Positions 4,349 through 6,344 of a DNA stretch of 6,344 bases are shown in pieces. Each line of letters begins with the position of its first letter. Positions within the stretch are counted from its first letter, which is position 1. The translations under genes were made by a program, and so were the position numbers. The notes below the pieces were generated by a model. The model had not been told where the DNA came from. It did no database searches and worked only from the letters and a program-made list of their open reading frames with translations. The DNA is from Eudoraea sp. (GTDB lineage Bacteria; Bacteroidota; Bacteroidia; Flavobacteriales; Flavobacteriaceae). The DNA lies in contig JABDPH010000470.1 of the NCBI GenBank assembly GCA_013042925.1, positions 1 through 6,344 of the forward strand. Direction: 5' to 3'.

Positions 4349-6344
4349 ATGCAAATACAAACAGTATTCTTTATTTTACTTGCTGCGATCTTGGCTGTAG
4401 TGTTGGTAATTTATCAATACTACTATAAATCCAAAGGTAAAGGTTTTCTATATGTCACCCTCTCCTTCTTGAGATTTGTAGCTTGGTTTGCTTTGTTTTT
4501 GCTTTTAATAAATCCTAAAATCACAAAGGATCAATATTCTTTAGAGAAAGCCAATCTAATTGTTTTATCGGATAATTCTTCTTCTATTACACAGGTAGAT
4601 GGTGCAGAGCAACTAATACGTATAAAAGACCAAATTAAGAATAATACTGATCTGAAGGAAAGGTTTACTATTTCAGAATTTGCGTTCGGAACGGAATTAA
4701 ATACTTTAGACAGCTTGTTATTTGAAGAGAAAGCAACGAATATAGGGCAAGCTCTCTCATCACTGAATGAGATTTATGCCGGTAGTAACACGGCAATATT
4801 GATGCTATCAGATGGTAACCAGACTTTAGGTGAGGATTATGAATTCTATGCAAGACAACAAAAATTCCCGATTTACCCATTGGTCGTAGGTGATACAACA
4901 AGTTATCGGGATATCAGAATAGATCAGGTAAATACAAACAAATATGCATTTTTAAAAAATAAATATCCTATAGAAATTTTCGTTTCTTATCAGGGTAAAA
5001 ATCCCGCTTCAACTGTTCTTACTATTACTGAAGATGGGCAGAATTTATATAGAAATCAACTTGATCTAAATGAGATCGAAAATTCCAAAATTGTGAGTAC
5101 AGTACTTGATGCTACAACTGTTGGAATAAAGAATATAAAGATTAGGCTTAGTCCTTTGGAAAATGAAAGGAACATTTCCAATAATACTCGGCAAATAGGG
5201 ATTGAAGTCATTGATGAAAAAACCAATATTGCATTGGTTTCAAATATACTTCATCCGGACCTTGGAGCCTTAAAGAAGGCAATTGAAAGTAATGAACAAA
5301 GATCGGTATCAATTGTAAAACCATCTTTATCCCTTAATGAATTAGAACAATTTGATCTTTTTATAATATATCAACCCAACACTTCTTTCGAAAAGATATA
5401 TGATTATATAAAAAGAAAAGGTGCGAATATTTTTACCATAACCGGTCCTAAGACTAATTGGACTTTCCTGAACGAAGTGCAATCAAGCTTTCAAAAAAAC
5501 AGTTATGATCAGAAAGAAGAAGTAACACCTATTTTAAACCAGGGATTTACACGATTTGATATTAGTGATATTGATGTATCTGATTTTCCCCCAATAGAGA
5601 CCACTTTAGGGGAATTGTTAATTACAGCATCTTTTGAAAATATATTTAGTCAGCGAATCAAGGGAGTGGATCTGAATGAAACTCTTTTGGCAACCCTTGA
5701 AACCAATTCAGGCCGTGAGGCTATCCTTTTAGGTGAAAATATATGGAAATGGCGAGTGAAAACCTATAGAGAGGATCAGGAATTTAAAAAATTTGATGAT
5801 TTTATTTCAAAGGTTATTTTATACCTGGCAAACACTAAACCAAGAAGTCGGCTTGCATTGGAGTATGAAAATATTTATATGGGATTAAATCAAGCAACCA
5901 TAAAGGCTACTTATTTTGATGAAACTTTTGTTTTTGACAATAATGCAACCTTAAATATATTGTTGAATGGCATTGGGAATGATATAAGCAGGCAAATTCC
6001 TTTTTTACTTAAAGATGGTTATTACGAAGCTGATATCCGCACTCTTCCTCCGGGGGATTATAACTTTACGGCTAATGTAAAGGGTGAAAATCTAACCAAA
6101 ACCGGAAAATTTACAATTTTGGACTACGATTTGGAGCAGCAATTGTTATCCAGTAATTATAAGAAATTAGATAGGTTAGCCAAAAGTACCAATGCAACAC
6201 TTTATTATCCTTCCCAGATTTCTAGAATCATTGAAGACCTGACAAAAGATAATAGGTATTTGCCAGTCCAGAAAAGCAAGCAAAATGTCGTATCTTTGAT
6301 AGATTTTAAAATTCTGCTTGGAATCATTGTAGCAGCATTGACTG
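4349..6344 (+). CDS. Membrane-anchored VWA-domain protein of unknown function (3' end cut by window edge)
   Basis: An open frame of 665 codons runs from ATG 4349 off the right edge. Two hydrophobic segments open the protein (about 4-24 and 33-56). A von Willebrand factor A-like domain (about 68-183) follows with a complete metal-binding MIDAS set: DNSSS (Asp75, Ser77, Ser79), Thr130 in TNIGQAL, and Asp155 in LSDGNQT. After a beta-rich part (185-285), residues about 290-400 resemble an amidotransferase-like flavodoxin fold (IALVSNILHPDLGALKKAI, FDLFIIYQP, YIKRKGANIFTITG), with no catalytic cysteine visible in this stretch. GENIWKWR (462-469) and a further beta-sandwich-like part (about 500-590) precede a last hydrophobic segment starting near 652, so probably only a small number of residues are missing. 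The architecture recalls large VWA/amidotransferase-like membrane proteins of other bacteria. The bulk is predicted periplasmic. ATG is preferred over an upstream in-frame TTG (4307) because it starts right before the first membrane helix. The role is unknown. Confidence 0.85.
   Translation, partial: MQIQTVFFILLAAILAVVLVIYQYYYKSKGKGFLYVTLSFLRFVAWFALFLLLINPKITKDQYSLEKANLIVLSDNSSSITQVDGAEQLIRIKDQIKNNTDLKERFTISEFAFGTELNTLDSLLFEEKATNIGQALSSLNEIYAGSNTAILMLSDGNQTLGEDYEFYARQQKFPIYPLVVGDTTSYRDIRIDQVNTNKYAFLKNKYPIEIFVSYQGKNPASTVLTITEDGQNLYRNQLDLNEIENSKIVSTVLDATTVGIKNIKIRLSPLENERNISNNTRQIGIEVIDEKTNIALVSNILHPDLGALKKAIESNEQRSVSIVKPSLSLNELEQFDLFIIYQPNTSFEKIYDYIKRKGANIFTITGPKTNWTFLNEVQSSFQKNSYDQKEEVTPILNQGFTRFDISDIDVSDFPPIETTLGELLITASFENIFSQRIKGVDLNETLLATLETNSGREAILLGENIWKWRVKTYREDQEFKKFDDFISKVILYLANTKPRSRLALEYENIYMGLNQATIKATYFDETFVFDNNATLNILLNGIGNDISRQIPFLLKDGYYEADIRTLPPGDYNFTANVKGENLTKTGKFTILDYDLEQQLLSSNYKKLDRLAKSTNATLYYPSQISRIIEDLTKDNRYLPVQKSKQNVVSLIDFKILLGIIVAALT

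Noticed and set aside
4668..4901. Antisense open frame of 77 codons within the VWA gene
   Set aside because: It covers the MIDAS region of a long forward frame with clear domain motifs; no independent support.
876..6344. Idea that efp sits here because its neighbours need it to translate proline runs
   Set aside because: I found only isolated Pro-Pro pairs in the neighbouring proteins (for example VPPY in LpxA, VPPA in SucD, FPPI and LPPG in the VWA protein) and no run of three or more prolines.

Overview
The window reads as chromosomal DNA from a member of the Bacteroidota, most likely a flavobacterium (Flavobacteriia/Flavobacteriaceae). Four things suggest this: low GC content; the end of a FabZ-type dehydratase abutting lpxA, as expected for the LpxC-FabZ fusion typical of this phylum; the gene order lpxA - efp - second lpxD-like gene - sucD - fabG - VWA membrane protein; and TAnnTTTG boxes, the Bacteroidota -7 promoter element, upstream of several genes. 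All genes lie on the + strand and I see no broken gene. I find no mobile element, CRISPR array, tRNA or rRNA.

Layout. 1-82 is the 3' end of the preceding gene (LpxC-FabZ C-terminus). 84-869 is lpxA, one base after that stop. 876-1439 is efp, 6 bases after lpxA, so these form a tight operon. An AT-rich 75-base gap (1440-1514) leads to 1515-2450, a short LpxD-family acyltransferase starting with GTG. After a 65-base gap with a candidate promoter comes sucD (2516-3388), closed by an inverted repeat over its stop codon and then a clear intrinsic terminator (3429-3455). A second candidate promoter leads to fabG (3517-4263). An 85-base leader with a hairpin precedes a large membrane-anchored VWA-domain protein (4349 to the window edge), whose last few residues are cut off.

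How the genes fit together. FabG makes (R)-3-hydroxyacyl-ACP. FabZ dehydrates that compound for chain elongation, and LpxA and LpxD-type enzymes consume it to acylate UDP-GlcNAc for lipid A. The window therefore groups enzymes around the 3-hydroxyacyl-ACP branch point, together with a translation factor (EF-P) and one subunit of a TCA-cycle enzyme (SucD). The two entries least explained by known biology are the LpxD paralogue, which lacks one of the two active-site histidines of E. coli LpxD, and the VWA membrane protein, a conserved-looking protein of unknown function. I do not see strong evidence for a wholly new multi-gene system; this looks like a conserved core-genome neighbourhood.
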